Source of the DNA: Monodelphis domestica
Lineage: Eukaryota > Chordata > Mammalia > Didelphimorphia > Didelphidae
Direction of reading: 5' to 3'
DNA length: 64,000 nucleotides
Assembly: GCF_027887165.1 (NCBI RefSeq)
Contig: NC_077228.1
Span: 381,126,492 to 381,190,491 of the forward strand
Position numbers and translations under genes: made by a program. The notes below the pieces were generated by a model. It was not told where the DNA came from, searched no databases, and was given only the letters and a program-made list of their open reading frames with translations. Below are positions 21,066 to 32,229 of this stretch, piece by piece (within the stretch, counting starts at the first letter, position 1; every line of letters starts with the position of its first letter).

Positions 21066-23015
21066 TATCAACAATTCAAAGCATAATGAACTTTGAGAAA
21101 ATGAGTTGAGTAAAATTAAAATCTTTGCCCCAAATTAGACAAGCATCAGACTAGTTGGAAAGGAAACTAGCTGTGCTCAAGCAACAAGTTATTTTGAAAA
21201 CCACTGATTGGTCAGTTATGTGAGAAAACTTAATAAAGTATTTTCAGATAAAAGGGATACTTAATTGAATCTAAGTGGTGATCTTTCAAACATGTATGTG
21301 TGTTTGTGTATCTAAATAGCCAATGTGATTAGCAGTTATCTATTTCCTTCTCAGGTTTGCTTGTGAATGGAGGTTCTCTGGGTGAAGCCAGGGTTTCACC
21401 ACTGTCATTTGATCCTGACCTTAGTAGACCCTTCAGACCTGCAACACCCATTTGTTTTTTTTAATGATGTTCTGATCTCTGCACAGTGAACATTACTCAA
21501 GGCTATTACAAAATCCCCAGGGACTTATTAATCCTATGTCCTCTGAGTACTACTGGACTGAAGATTAGATTGTGTGTACTCATTACATCCCACTTTAATA
21601 AAGTAGACCTCCTTGCACAGTATATACAGATAATGATAACTGGAAAATGCTTCATTTGTAAACATCTCCAAATTTAATTGTGCTTTCAGAGAAATGTAAG
21701 AGAATCTCAAACGCAGTGCCAAGGCCTCAAACTCAGTACTGGGATGAAAGTAATAAGACACACATACATAATGGCCTAGTGGGTAAAAAAAATCTCCATT
21801 ATCCTCTTTTACAAAAATGAATTGAATTAGGAAGACAGATGTACTTTTCTATTGAGACTTATTATGCTATATTTAGGAACATTGAAACTTTAATTACACA
21901 GACTATATTTCTTTACCAAACTATTTGTTGCAAATTGGTAGTTAATGCTTTTGAAATGTTAATGATTTGCATTTTTTAATGCCTTTTATTTCACGTATTC
22001 AGCCCATTTGGCTGACCTACAATGCCTTTCAAATGTAATTTTTTTTTTTAAAGAGGCAGCTGTGGAAATCTGACAGGTAACCACAGACAAAAGAATGGAC
22101 TTGATTATCCTCACACAAAACCATTATCATTTGCCATTGAGTGTTTACTTTCATCAGTGCTATAAATATGAACAGGTATGTCTGTACATTTTGCTTGAAT
22201 ATGAAATGTACATATGCTGTTATTAGGCTAATTCATATGTTTGTATAGAATCACTTTTCCAGTAAAGTACTCTCGAGCACTTCATTATTGCTTAGAAATG
22301 ATCCTCAGTTCTGGAAGGCAGTGCAAACATTGTAAGGTACTAGAAAAGCTGGGAGTATTAATGGCCCAGGGAAGAAGTGACTGTGTTTTCTACCTTCTGG
22401 ACATCAGTCTGAATAGGGAGAGGATATGAAGGGGCGAATTTTCAAGGGAATAATCATCCTGGTCTGAAGTGGGAGCATTTAAGAACATGTGTGACCTGGG
22501 ATGTTCTTGAGACTCAGAGGATAAAGAAGAGATATTCAGACTGTAGAAGGGCTACTGAGTGGAGAACCAAAACCTCTATGGGTAAAGTTAGTGAAACTTG
22601 GTTTGGTCATGCCAGAAATGGAGCAACAATATCCCCTTGTTTGGAGCAAGGCTTTTGGATGTGATTATTTCTTAATTACTATTGGGGAAAGAAAGACAAA
22701 AATTAGAATGTTAACTCAGGACTGGATGATGTGATGTGTTTTCTATTGCTTTGTTTTTTATTTTGATTTAGTTAAATATTTTATTGTTCCAACATATAGT
22801 TATTATCTGGTTAGCAAGAATTGATTCTCTTTCTAGAAACTTTGAGATTCAGACGAGGTGAAGATTCTAATTAGAGGAGATACTTAAGATTATCTAAAGT
22901 AGCTTCACTCTAAGTCCAAGTTTATGTGACTCTAGAGTGGAATGATATGGGAGCGCTTGAGGAGAAGTTGAAGGAGGAGAAAGTAAAAGACTTGTATCTG
23001 TTTTACTGAAGCCTC
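21066..23015. other. Low-repeat sequence, nothing identified
   Basis: About 1.95 kb without a gene or recognisable repeat. The part near 22060-22200 is locally less repetitive and could be conserved non-coding DNA, but nothing in it shows function. Confidence 0.4.
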
Positions 23016-23019
23016 TCCA

Positions 23020-24960
23020 AATATTGAGATTTTCCACTTTTGTCATCTTTGCCAATCTCATGGGTGTGTGTTAGGATACCATATTTATTTTAATTTGCAT
23101 TTCTTTTGTCATTCATGATTTAGAAAATTTCCAAATGGTTGTTGATAACTTATTTTTCTTCTTTTGGGAGCTGACCATTCATATCCTTTGACTGCTTATT
23201 TATTGGTGAATGGCTTTTATATCTGAATCAGTTCCCTATTTCTTATATATCAGCCTTTTATCAAAGAAATATTGTAAAGATTTTTTTTCTCAGGTAAGGA
23301 TTTTTGTCTATTAATTACATTGATTTTTTTTTTGTATTATGCCTTTCTAGTTGACACAATCAAAATTATTTATTTTATTTCTGGTAATGTTCTCTGATCC
23401 CTCTTTAGTCAAAAACTCTTTCTCTAGCCATAGTTGTAAAAGTAATTTCATGGTCTTTTAATAGTGAAGAGACCAGAAGCTAATTTATGCAAATGTCGAA
23501 AATAATTTTGCTTTGAAATAAACATTTTCATTCTATCTCTGTTTATGGACTTGATCTGTTCTACTGATCAACATTTCAATTATTTAATCTACCAAATAAT
23601 TGGTAGATTACAAATTACAAATACCAAATAAGATTTGGTACTAATAGGTCCCCTTCTTTCACACTTTTCCCCTCATTATTTCTCTTGAAAATATTGACAT
23701 TTTATTCTCCTATTGAATTATGTTAATCTTTTTCCAGTTTTTTTTAAAGTAACCATTTGGTAATTTAATTGACATAGCACTGAATAAATAAATCATGTAG
23801 TATTATGATTTTATTATATTGGCATGGCCCATAATCAATATATCTAATTATTTATTTATATTTCTATAAAATATTTATCAATGTGTTTTAATAATTGTAT
23901 TTATATAATTCTTATGTATCTCAGTATATTAAGCCTCAGACACTTTATATATTCTCTAATTATTTTTAATAGAATTTCCCTTGATACATCTTGTTGCATT
24001 TTTTTGTGCATATATGGAAAGGGAGATAATTTACCTAAATTTATTTTATATCTTGCTATTTTACTGAAGTTACCAGCTGTTTCAATTAATTTCTAGTTGA
24101 ATATCTCAGATTCTCATCATATTATCTTCACAAATTAATAATTTTGTTTTCTCTGCATAAGTTTATTATGTCAATTTTTTTCTTGTATTCTCACATTATC
24201 TCAAATGAGACTGGTAATAATGGTCATGCTTGCTTTACCCTTGACCTTATGGAAAGGCTTTTAGTGTTTTCTTATTTCACAGGCTCTTGGTTTTTAATCA
24301 GCATTATTTATTACATTATTGAAAAGTCCATTTATCGCTATGATTTTAATGTTTTTATAAAAATAGAAATTCATATTGTCTTTTGTCAATGTCTTTTCTA
24401 CATCAATTAATAATTACCTATTTTTTATTGTGTGTTACTAATATAGTCTATTATGCTTATAGTTTTCCCAATATTGAACTAAATTTACATTTCTGGTATA
24501 AATTAAACTTCATCACAGTGTAGAATAATTTTAATATATTGCTTTGGTCTCTTTCCTAATATTTTATTCAACATTTTTGTATCAATATTCATTAGAGGTA
24601 TTGCTCTATAGTCTTCTTTCTTTGTTTTCTCTCTTTCCCTAATTTTGATATCAAGATTGTATTCGCTTCACAGAAAGAATTTGGTAGAATGCTTTCTTTT
24701 CCTATACTTGAGAACAATTTCTATAGTATTGGAATGAATTTTTCTTTGAAAGTTTTATAGAATTTCTTGCAAATGCATTTGGTCTTGGTATATTCCCCCC
24801 TTTCAGAATATCCTTTATGGTTTGTTTGACTTATTTTTCTGAGGTACAGCTATTTGAATTCTATATTTCTTGTTCTGATAATCTGGGTATATTGTATTTT
24901 AGTAAATATTCATCCCTTTCATTTCATTTATCACTTTTTTGGGACATATAAAATGGGGAA
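23020..24960 (-). repeat. L1 LINE ORF2 fragment, minus strand
   Basis: Runs backwards through ORF2: TTTTAATTTGCATTTCTTTT, CATATCCTTTGACTGCTTAT, a TTTTATTATATTGGCATGGC block, TATTTTACTGAAGTTACCAG, CAATATTGAACTAAATTTAC and AATATTCATTAGAGGTATTG. Its content overlaps that of the L1 at 17725-21065, so it is a separate copy, truncated at both ends. Confidence 0.85.
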
Positions 24961-24978
24961 ATTTATGGATCTTATAAC

Positions 24979-25183
24979 TTAAAAAAAAAAAAACCTTTTC
25001 TTCTATCTTGGAATCAATTCTCAGTTTTGGTTCCAAGGCAGAAGAATGGTAAGGGCTAGGCAATGGGGGACAAGTGACTTGCCCAGGGTCACACAGCTTG
25101 GAAGTGACTGAGGTTATATTTGAGTCCAGATCTTCCTGTCTTTAGATCTGGCTCTTTATCCTCTGAACCACCCAGCTATCCCG
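24979..25183 (-). repeat. Mar1-type SINE
   Basis: Near full-length minus-strand copy: CTTTTCTTCTATCTTGGAAT, AAGTGACTTGCCCAGGGTCA and GAACCACCCAGCTATCC. Confidence 0.95.
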
Positions 25184-25319
25184 ATAATGTAACCTTTGAT
25201 GGTAGGGGGAAGTAGAACTATATATCATGGTAGAGGTATTTGTTGTTATTTAGGTATTACTCTGTGTTTAAGGAAGATAGGGAAAGGGGGCCTGAGGTTT
25301 CCTTTTTAGGCTTCATAGT

Positions 25320-25372
25320 CTATTCACAGTGCCTTATAAATATTAGACATTTAATAAATGTTTATTCACTTA
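25320..25372 (+). repeat. L2 LINE 3' terminus
   Basis: CACAGTGCCTTATAAATATT then ACATTTAATAAATGTTTATT, the typical end of L2. Confidence 0.7.
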
Positions 25373-25699
25373 GATAAGGACAAAGACATGGCGACATGGC
25401 TAGAAGAACATAGTCCAAATTAAAAAAAGATCTTGGGATTTTAGTAGACAGTAAACTCAATAAGAATCATTAATATAATATGGTAATATATCCTATTCAA
25501 GAAACATTTTTAAAATCCCTTCTAGGTTTGAGAAATTAAATGATCCGTAAGTAGCCTATATAGCACATGCCAAATGAATTTATGCATAGGTATAATATGT
25601 ATAAAAATAAATGATTTATACATATATATGTTTGCATTTATATCCTCAAAATAGAATGTAGGCAATATACTAATATATTTGGGTATATAGAATGATATG

Positions 25700-25790
25700 T
25701 ATTTATATTTTACATACTCAGATATGAGTATGTGTATATATATATATATAATTATATATGCATATTCTCTCGCTCTCACTCTCTCTCTAG
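25700..25790. repeat. TA and CT microsatellites
   Basis: (TA)n near 25735-25760 and CTCTCGCTCTCACTCTCTCT near 25765-25790. Confidence 0.85.
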
Positions 25791-25799
25791 TGAAAAAGA

Positions 25800-26215
25800 G
25801 CACCAAGTCCAGCAGGATCAGGAAAGTCTTCCCTCATTAGGCGGCACATAAGCTAAACCTCAAAGGAAGCTGAGAATTCTTAGAGATGGAAGGAAAGAGG
25901 AAGTACATTCCAAACATGGATCAGGAATTGGAATGCTGTATTTGGAGAAAAGTAAATAGCTAGGTTTGTCTAAGATCCAAAGTAAAAAGTAGGGAAATGG
26001 GTAATAAATGTAAAAAGATAATCTGTAGTCAGATTGCAAATGGCTTTAAATATGTTGGATGTTTGTATTTTATCCTAGAAAAAAGAGGGAACTCTTGGGA
26101 GTAAGCAGTGGAAATGGCTTGATTTGTATGTTAGGAAGATTATTTTGGCAACTATGTGGATGATGGATTGGAGGGGAGAGAGACTGGGCTCCAAGAGTAC
26201 AATTAGTATTAGCTC
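25800..26215 (-). repeat. L2 LINE fragment
   Basis: Reverse L2 internal sequence: CAGGAAAGTCTTCCCTCATT, GTACATTCCAAACATGGATC, TTGCAAATGGCTTTAAATAT and a GATGGATTGGAGGGGAGAGA block. It lies inside the CR1/L3 copy in the opposite orientation. Confidence 0.75.
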
Positions 26216-26648
26216 AGGTCAGAGGTGACAACAGCCTGTACCAGCTACTACTATCTTAGGCTGAATTAAGAAGTCTTGGGTCCAGGATAAAGAAAGTGAT
26301 AATCTTACTATATTCTGCCATGGTCAGAAATGGGGACTGCTGTAGATACATTATTAAAATGGAGAACAATCAATGGAAGTGACCAGAACCACAAAATCAG
26401 GAATTTGGAGCTACCTCTAATTTATATACAGACATAAATCCAAACTCTAGACACATTATTAAAGATTGTATAACATACAATCTGGAAAAAAGAAAAAATA
26501 TATCTATATGTCTATATGGTCATATACATAAACACACATATATACACACAGGCATGCATGTTTATGTATATACACACACATGAAAACCAAGCTATATTGT
26601 AGAAGGTTGTTACAATATAGGAAGAATAATAGAAGATTTGTTCAGAGG

Positions 26649-26667
26649 AAAAAGATAGTCATAAAAC
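26649..26667. repeat. Target-site duplication, left copy
   Basis: AAAAAGATAGTCATAAAAC; identical to 29313-29331. It marks the left edge of the MLPH retrocopy. Confidence 0.95.
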
Positions 26668-28073
26668 GGCTGCCTCCCTTCCCTTATGGGAGAAATGTGC
26701 CAAGCAAAGAGCCTGCCCTGAGTGCCAGGACTGTGCTAGTGGCCAGGGAGCCCCCCAGGAGACCAGGAAGAAGGGATACAGCTTGCTCCTGTGGCTTCAC
26801 AGAGGGACTCTGCTCCTGGGCCATTAATGACCTGCACCCACACAATGACGCACGCAGGCCCTTCAGAAAGAGTTGGGGGGCAGCTGGCAGCTCAGCGCAC
26901 CGTCCACACTCCACTATAAAAACCTTCCCCTTGGGGGAGGAGGTTTCACTCCTCTTGGACAGCTCCATCAATGAACGGCCTCACACTCCCCTAGGTCAGG
27001 ATTTGAACTCGAGGCAGGGAATCACTCGACTGCCTTTGCTTGTTTCAGTCCTTCTGGCCGGGGCCCGCACAGATGCTGACGTTGAAGAGGAGGCCCTCAA
27101 GAGAAAGCTTGGAGAGCTGCCCGGCGCGGTCAGTGACCAGGGAGCGTCTTCAGAGGACGAGGAGGAGGGCTGGAGGGGGCTGAGCCTGGCACCGAGCAGG
27201 ACCCAGCAGGCTAGCCAGACATCTGCAGAGGACAACAGGCCTCTTGACCTTGAGGAACGAGCCACACACACCAGAACCCCTGATTCAGCACTCTCAGACC
27301 TGGAGGATAGAGTAGCCTTGATGGCCACTGAGGTCCCACATGCAAGGAGGGAGGTGTCAGACATAGAATCTTGAATTGCAGCCCTAAGTGCTGCAGGGCT
27401 CCCTGTCAAGACCTGGGAAAAACCGAAGAAGAAATCAAACCTTCAGATTGTTCCCCTTCAGCCTACTACGGAGTCCAGCCTGGAGGAGGAAGACCCAGAA
27501 CTCTCCGGGGCCAGCCAAGTAATGTCTGGGCCGCTTGTCCAGAGAAGAATATTCAATAATTCCCTTAAACTTCAAGACAGAGTTAACGGGCCTTTCAGCG
27601 GAAAATTGGACTACCGAGGCTCCTTGACCCAAAGGAATCCCAATGGGAAAAACAGGAGGCTGGAGCACTTCTTTGCCAAACCTGTGATGACCCATCACCC
27701 TTAAAGATGACCTTCACCATAAAAGTCGCATCCAGATGGCTCAGGCTCCCTCCACTGTCATTACAATTGACTTCTCCCTTCTCAGTTCCTCCCTGGAGCA
27801 AAGAAAGAACGTTGCTCATGTGGGATGCCAACTTCAAGATGACAACGGTTGTCAGCTTTTCCTCCAAGTCTCGGCAGAGTGAACTCAATAGTAGAACTAC
27901 AAGGCCCTTCATTTCCCAGACCACCCATTGCTTACTTGCTGCCTGATAATATGTTTCTTTCCAGTTGGATGTCTCTGAATTTATATTCTGCAGACTCATA
28001 GAGGTACAGCCAGAAGGGACCTGGGAGAGCATCTGCTCATGTGAACATGCACAAGAGGTCACTGGAAATCAGT

Positions 28074-28225
28074 ACACAGAGAGACAGAGAGACAGAGACA
28101 AAGATAGAGACAAAGAAAGAGATGGAGAGGGAGAGACATAGATTCACTTTGATTTGATGATAATTTTATTGGCATAGATGCTACTACTACTACTACTACT
28201 ACTAATAATAATAATGCTAATGCTA
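28074..28225. repeat. Purine-rich and TAC/TAA microsatellites in the retrocopy 3' UTR
   Basis: AGACAGAGA-type repeats at 28074-28140, then (TAC)n and (TAA)n at about 28180-28215. Confidence 0.9.
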
Positions 28226-28470
28226 ATAATAATAGTTCTCATTTATGCAGCACTTTTTAAGGCCTGAAAAGCACTTTACAGACATCATCTCATTTGACCC
28301 TCACAATAATCCCATGGGGCAGGGACTGCTATTATTCCTATTTTACTGATAAGGAAACTAAGACCCAGAAAGGTGAGTGACTTGCCCAGAGTCACATACC
28401 TCTTACAAGGCAGAATTTGACCCCATGTCCTCCTGGATTCCAGGCTAGGACCCTGTCTGTGCTGATTATA
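28225..28470 (-). repeat. MIR-type SINE inside the MLPH retrocopy
   Basis: CATTTATGCAGCACTTTTTA, GCACTTTACAGACATCATCT and GTGACTTGCCCAGAGTCACA, in reverse MIR order. MIR is older than this insertion is likely to be, so it was probably part of the parent MLPH 3' UTR. Confidence 0.85.
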
Positions 28471-28899
28471 ATGCCTCCTTGCTTTTGCTCCCCAACCCAA
28501 GCCCCATTTTTGTCTCCTCCATGAAGCTAGTGAGAATGTCCCCTTTGGTTCTTTAAATGTCTCTGGGGTACCAGTGTCACCCTTGGTTATCTCTCCATTG
28601 GTTATCTTTCTCCCATGCTAGAAGAGTAGCCAACCTCTCAATCTTCGACTTTATGGTACTTCTAACTCAACTTTACACATACAAATCTTTTTGGCAATGT
28701 ATTACAAGCTCCTTGTACCTACCCTGAATCTTTCCTTTGCCCTTTGGGTTACTTAATAACATAATAAGAACCAGCTGTGATGAAGGGTGTTTTCTTTTGG
28801 CCCCCTTGCAAAACTCACTCTTGCCACTGGTCTCTCAAACATGGATTCTCTCACTTCCTCGCTGCTGATTTGTGTTGCGGAGACATCCTCTAACATGAT

Positions 28900-28985
28900 C
28901 TCATATTTATTGGCTCCCTGAGGGCAGGTACTACCTCACCTTTGGACCTCTATTCCCCACCCTTAGCACAGTGCCTGGCACTTAT
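28900..28985 (+). repeat. L2 LINE 3' end inside the MLPH retrocopy
   Basis: GGCTCCCTGAGGGCAGGTAC and TTAGCACAGTGCCTGGCACT. Confidence 0.75.
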
Positions 28986-29312
28986 GGAGAGCCAAAAGTG
29001 ACCTTAGAAACAATTTAATCAAACTCTCCCATTTTATAAAGAAGGAAACTGAGGCTCCGGGCAGACAGGGCCCCGATTTCTTATTCTAGCAGAAAAGTAA
29101 AATAAAGGGAAGGCATCATCTTGGATACTGAGCTGCCCTCTGTAGCTTTGACCCACAAAGTCCTCCTATGCTCCTCCTACCTGAGCTTCCACTAGGAGCC
29201 TCAGAGAAGATAGGTCAGATTCTAAATCCTCAAGAGGGAATTGTTTCAGCTAACAGTCTGGTAACTCGGTGTTAATAAATATTAAAGGAATCTTGCCCCC
29301 CCCCCCCACCAA

Positions 29313-29331
29313 AAAAAGATAGTCATAAAAC
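29313..29331. repeat. Target-site duplication, right copy
   Basis: Identical to 26649-26667. It follows a C-run (about 29296-29307) and merges with the short A-tail. Confidence 0.95.
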
Positions 29332-29429
29332 ATATGGCCTTGTATTCCTACATAGAAACACATAAATCAAAGGAAACTAGGGATTCCAATATAAGGAACC
29401 AACTCTAACCTAAATATCATTGAAAAGGG

Positions 29430-30010
29430 CCTACTTGTTCAAAAATACTTATATCAGCTCTTTTTGTGGTGGCTAAGAATTGGAAATCAAAGGGATGTCC
29501 ATCAATTGGGGATTGGATGAATAAGTTGTGGTACATGATTATAATGAAATACTATTGTGCCATGAGAAATGATGAATAAGATGATCACAAAAAAACCTGG
29601 AAAGACTTATATGAAGTGATACAAAGTGAAAGGACCAGAACCAGGAGAATGCTGTATACAGTAACAGCAACAAAGTGCAATGATAAACTCAACGAATTAA
29701 CTATGATCAGCAATGCAAGGATCCATGGCAATTGCAAGTGATTCATGATGAAAAAGGCTATCCATGACCATAGAAGGAATTGATGGATTCTGAATGCAGA
29801 TTGAATAATATCATTCTTCACTTTATTTCTTCCATAAAGTATTCTCTTATGTAAGCAATGTTTTTTTTTTTTTCATAGCAAGTTGAACATAGAAATATGT
29901 ATTATAAGACAATGCATGTACAATCTATATCATATTACCTCCTTTCTTGCAGAGGGGAGATGGGTAGGAAAGGAGAGAGCATAGATGGAAAAATGTCAGA
30001 AAACAATTAT
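29430..30010 (+). repeat. L1 LINE 3' end (ORF2 C-terminus plus 3' UTR)
   Basis: CTCTTTTTGTGGTGGCTAAG (L-F-V-V-A-K-type), then TTGGGGATTGGATGAATAAG, GAAATACTATTGTGCC, AGACTTATATGAAGTGATAC and GAACCAGGAGAATGCTG are the marsupial L1 ORF2 end. A T-rich 3' UTR follows. Confidence 0.85.
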
Positions 30011-30019
30011 TTAAAATAT

Positions 30020-30200
30020 CAAAATTTAAAATTTAAAATTTTCAGTGAGATCATTTACATCTCAAAAATTGGCAAATGTTACAAATTAAGGTTTGGGTTA
30101 TGGTTTAGTTAGTTGTCTAGACTTAAGAAAGGAATCAAAATGTTAATAATACAGATCAAACTTAAAAGTGTGTTGTGTATAATTTTCATACTCCCTCCTA
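30020..30200 (+). repeat. Unclassified dispersed repeat, family X copy 2
   Basis: Shares TTTTCAGTGAG, ATTTACATCTCA, TTACAAATTAAGG and TTGTCTAGACTTAAGAAAG with the copies at 2330-2500 and 46935-47110. Confidence 0.6.
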
Positions 30201-30227
30201 AAAAGACAGTTGTTAAATATTTCCTAG

Positions 30228-30995
30228 TGTAAAGATGGGATTGATTCTCCCCTTGCCTATTTTTGAATTAATCAACCAAAGCTTGAACATCCCTACTTGG
30301 CACTAGGTGAGGGAGTTTGCAAGCCACTTAAAGAGTGCCACTCCTTCAACTCAATCAATCAGAAACTTGTGAATACTTTGATAAGAGTTTACACCCGCAT
30401 GGGACAAGAGGTGGAACCTACAAACACTGTCCCCCTGGGCAGTGCTAACAAATTTAAAAACTGCAATTGGTTCCCGTAAAGTGGAAGAAGGGACAGGAAG
30501 TGATGTAAAAAAGGCCTATAAAAGATGATGAACTTTGCCTTGGGCTTTGGTCTTTGGCTTCACTTGGACCTGGGACTCTGGCTCTTGGACTACTTCTGGT
30601 AAGACTGTTCCTGGATCTCTTCCCTTTGGATTTTGGCCAGATGAGTGAAAAGCTGATCTTCCTTTCCTGTCTTCTGAAGATATTAGTTCTGGAGGAATCT
30701 TCCCTGCTTGGAGGAGGCCCTGAGGGTTGAACCCTTGCTTAAAACCAAGTCTTCCAGCTGAGGGGTTAATGAGCCCTGCATGGTTTGAACCAGGGACCAG
30801 AGCAACATTTAGGGTGATGAGCATGACATCTTACTCTACTCTTTCACATTTCTCTATTTTTACTCATTCTACCTCTTTCTAAATAAAGCTACTGAAAGTC
30901 ATTTTGACTTGGGCTGTATTAATTTTAAAATCAGAGACCACAATATTATCTTAAAATTCTCATATTTAGTCCAACCCTTAATTTAATTCCTTACA
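30228..30995 (+). mobile_element. Solo LTR of an endogenous retrovirus-like element (LTR B)
   Basis: A 768 bp block begins TGTAAAGATGGG and ends AATTCCTTACA, with TGTAA/TTACA inverted ends. CTAG target duplications lie at 30224-30227 and 30996-30999. A TATA box (CCTATAAAAG) near 30515 and an AATAAA near 30881 give the plus orientation. The downstream GACTTGGG motif is shared with LTR A. The 4 bp duplication points to a class I-type element. No internal region is present. Confidence 0.85.
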
Positions 30996-31009
30996 CTAGC
31001 ACACCACTA

Positions 31010-32040
31010 GATAGAGGTGAGTAGAGGGTCCATTTCAGGAATGGTGTAGGGGAGACATCTTTACAAAGGTGTGGAGACAGAAGGTGGAATGCTATGTACA
31101 AAGAACAGCAAGTAAGTCAGTTTACCTGGATTTTAGAATATGTTAGGGATAGTAATAATTAAATATGGAAATGTAGACTAGACTAAGATTATGAAAGAGT
31201 TTAAATGCCAACTTTATTTTAGCAATGAGTTACTATAGAGGATTTTTGAGGGGTCAGACATATGCTTTAGGAATTTTGTTGTGGTAGCAATGTGAAAGAT
31301 GGATTGGAGATAGGTAAAGTCTTGGACAGGGAGACAGACAAATTAGGAAACTTTTTCAATGAGAGGTGATGTGGGTATGAACTAGAGTGGTGGCCATGAG
31401 AGTGGAGAAATGGTGATGAATTCAAGAGATAATACCAAATTAAAAATAGCAAGACAGGGTAACTGAATTAGATATGTAGGGCGAGAGTGAGGAGTTGATG
31501 GCTGAGGTTGTAAACCTGGATGACTATGAGGATAGTGTTTATTTTTGACAGAAATAGGAAAGTTAAAAAGGACTTTTGGGTGGGATAAAATAATGAGTTC
31601 TAATTTTGTCATATGTTAAATTTGATACAGGTAGAAATATTCATTTGGCAGTGGGTGATATGGGACTGGACTTCAGGAGAGAGACTAAGGCTATATTCAT
31701 AGTTTTGGGAACTACTAGTATAGATGTGAAGATGCCTACTCAGGTGCATTTCAATTATAAATTCTATGATTCTGAATTCATTGGATGGACTGAAATTGCT
31801 AAGAGAATTTAGAAAAATTCCAAGAAAGAGTCCAATACATCTACATATTGGAGGCCCCTAAGGAGACTAAAAGGGAATGACAAGAGGAAAGGTAAATGAG
31901 AATATTTATAGAGGAGAGGGTATTCAAGTGGAAAAGGGTAATCAGTAGTGAGAAATGATGCAGCGCTAAGAAGGAAGGATGGTAAAGAACATGGGTGAAA
32001 ATCAATTGAGGCTTAAACAGAAATGTTATCATCATTGAGA
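31010..32040 (-). repeat. L2 LINE, long internal fragment
   Basis: About 1 kb of reverse L2: GATTATGAAAGAGTTTAAAT, TGAGGGGTCAGACATATGCT, GATGGATTGGAGATAGG, GTAAACCTGGATGACTATGA and GATAAAATAATGAGTTCTAA. Confidence 0.8.
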
Positions 32041-32229
32041 TTATGGATTCCCTGGACGTTAAGAAGAAATAGATATGGAACTTGGGAAACAGACCAAAAG
32101 TCTGGCATGATATCAGATGATGGTGGACTTAAATCATTTTAACATCTGTCTGTTTTAGCTCTCTCTCTATGCCTCAGGCAGAGAAGCCAATAATTTTTTG
32201 ACTGGCCTTACTGAAAATTTTATTCTTCA

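Larger units (their letters stand above)
25385..26410 (+). repeat. CR1/L3 LINE ORF2 fragment, split
   Basis: The left part (25385-25500) has AAAGATCTTGGGATTTTAGT and AGACAGTAAACTCAATAAGA. The right part (26275-26410) has GATAATCTTACTATATTCTG and CCATGGTCAGAAATGG. Both match consecutive parts of CR1/L3 ORF2, with an inverted L2 and AT-rich sequence between. Confidence 0.65.
26668..29312 (+). pseudogene. MLPH (pseudogene): Processed retrocopy of melanophilin (MLPH), 3' part
   Basis: The segment 27049-27704 reads as the C-terminal third of melanophilin, the Rab27a/myosin-Va adaptor for melanosome transport. Landmarks, against human MLPH from memory, are DADVEEEALKRKL, SDLEDRVALMATEV, REVSDIES/IAALSAAGL, KKKSNLQI, YRGSLTQRNPN and FAKPVM, then a TAA. 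Several coding exons are joined without introns. One in-frame TGA at 27372-27374 stands where human MLPH has an Arg codon, as CGA-to-TGA decay would give; otherwise the frame is open. About 1.6 kb of 3' UTR follows, with AATAAA at 29274-29279 and a short A-run. A perfect 19 bp TSD flanks the whole unit, as in L1-mediated insertion. The first 380 bp (26668-27048) is not MLPH coding sequence and ends in TTTGCTTGTTTCAG, like a splice acceptor. The true MLPH locus is not expected next to HS3ST5. Confidence 0.92.

Noticed and set aside
26580-27374. 264-codon plus-strand ORF taken as a novel gene
   Set aside because: Its first 23 codons lie outside the insertion, in flanking microsatellite-rich DNA and the TSD, and its end is MLPH-derived. 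The ORF is a chimera created by the retrocopy insertion.
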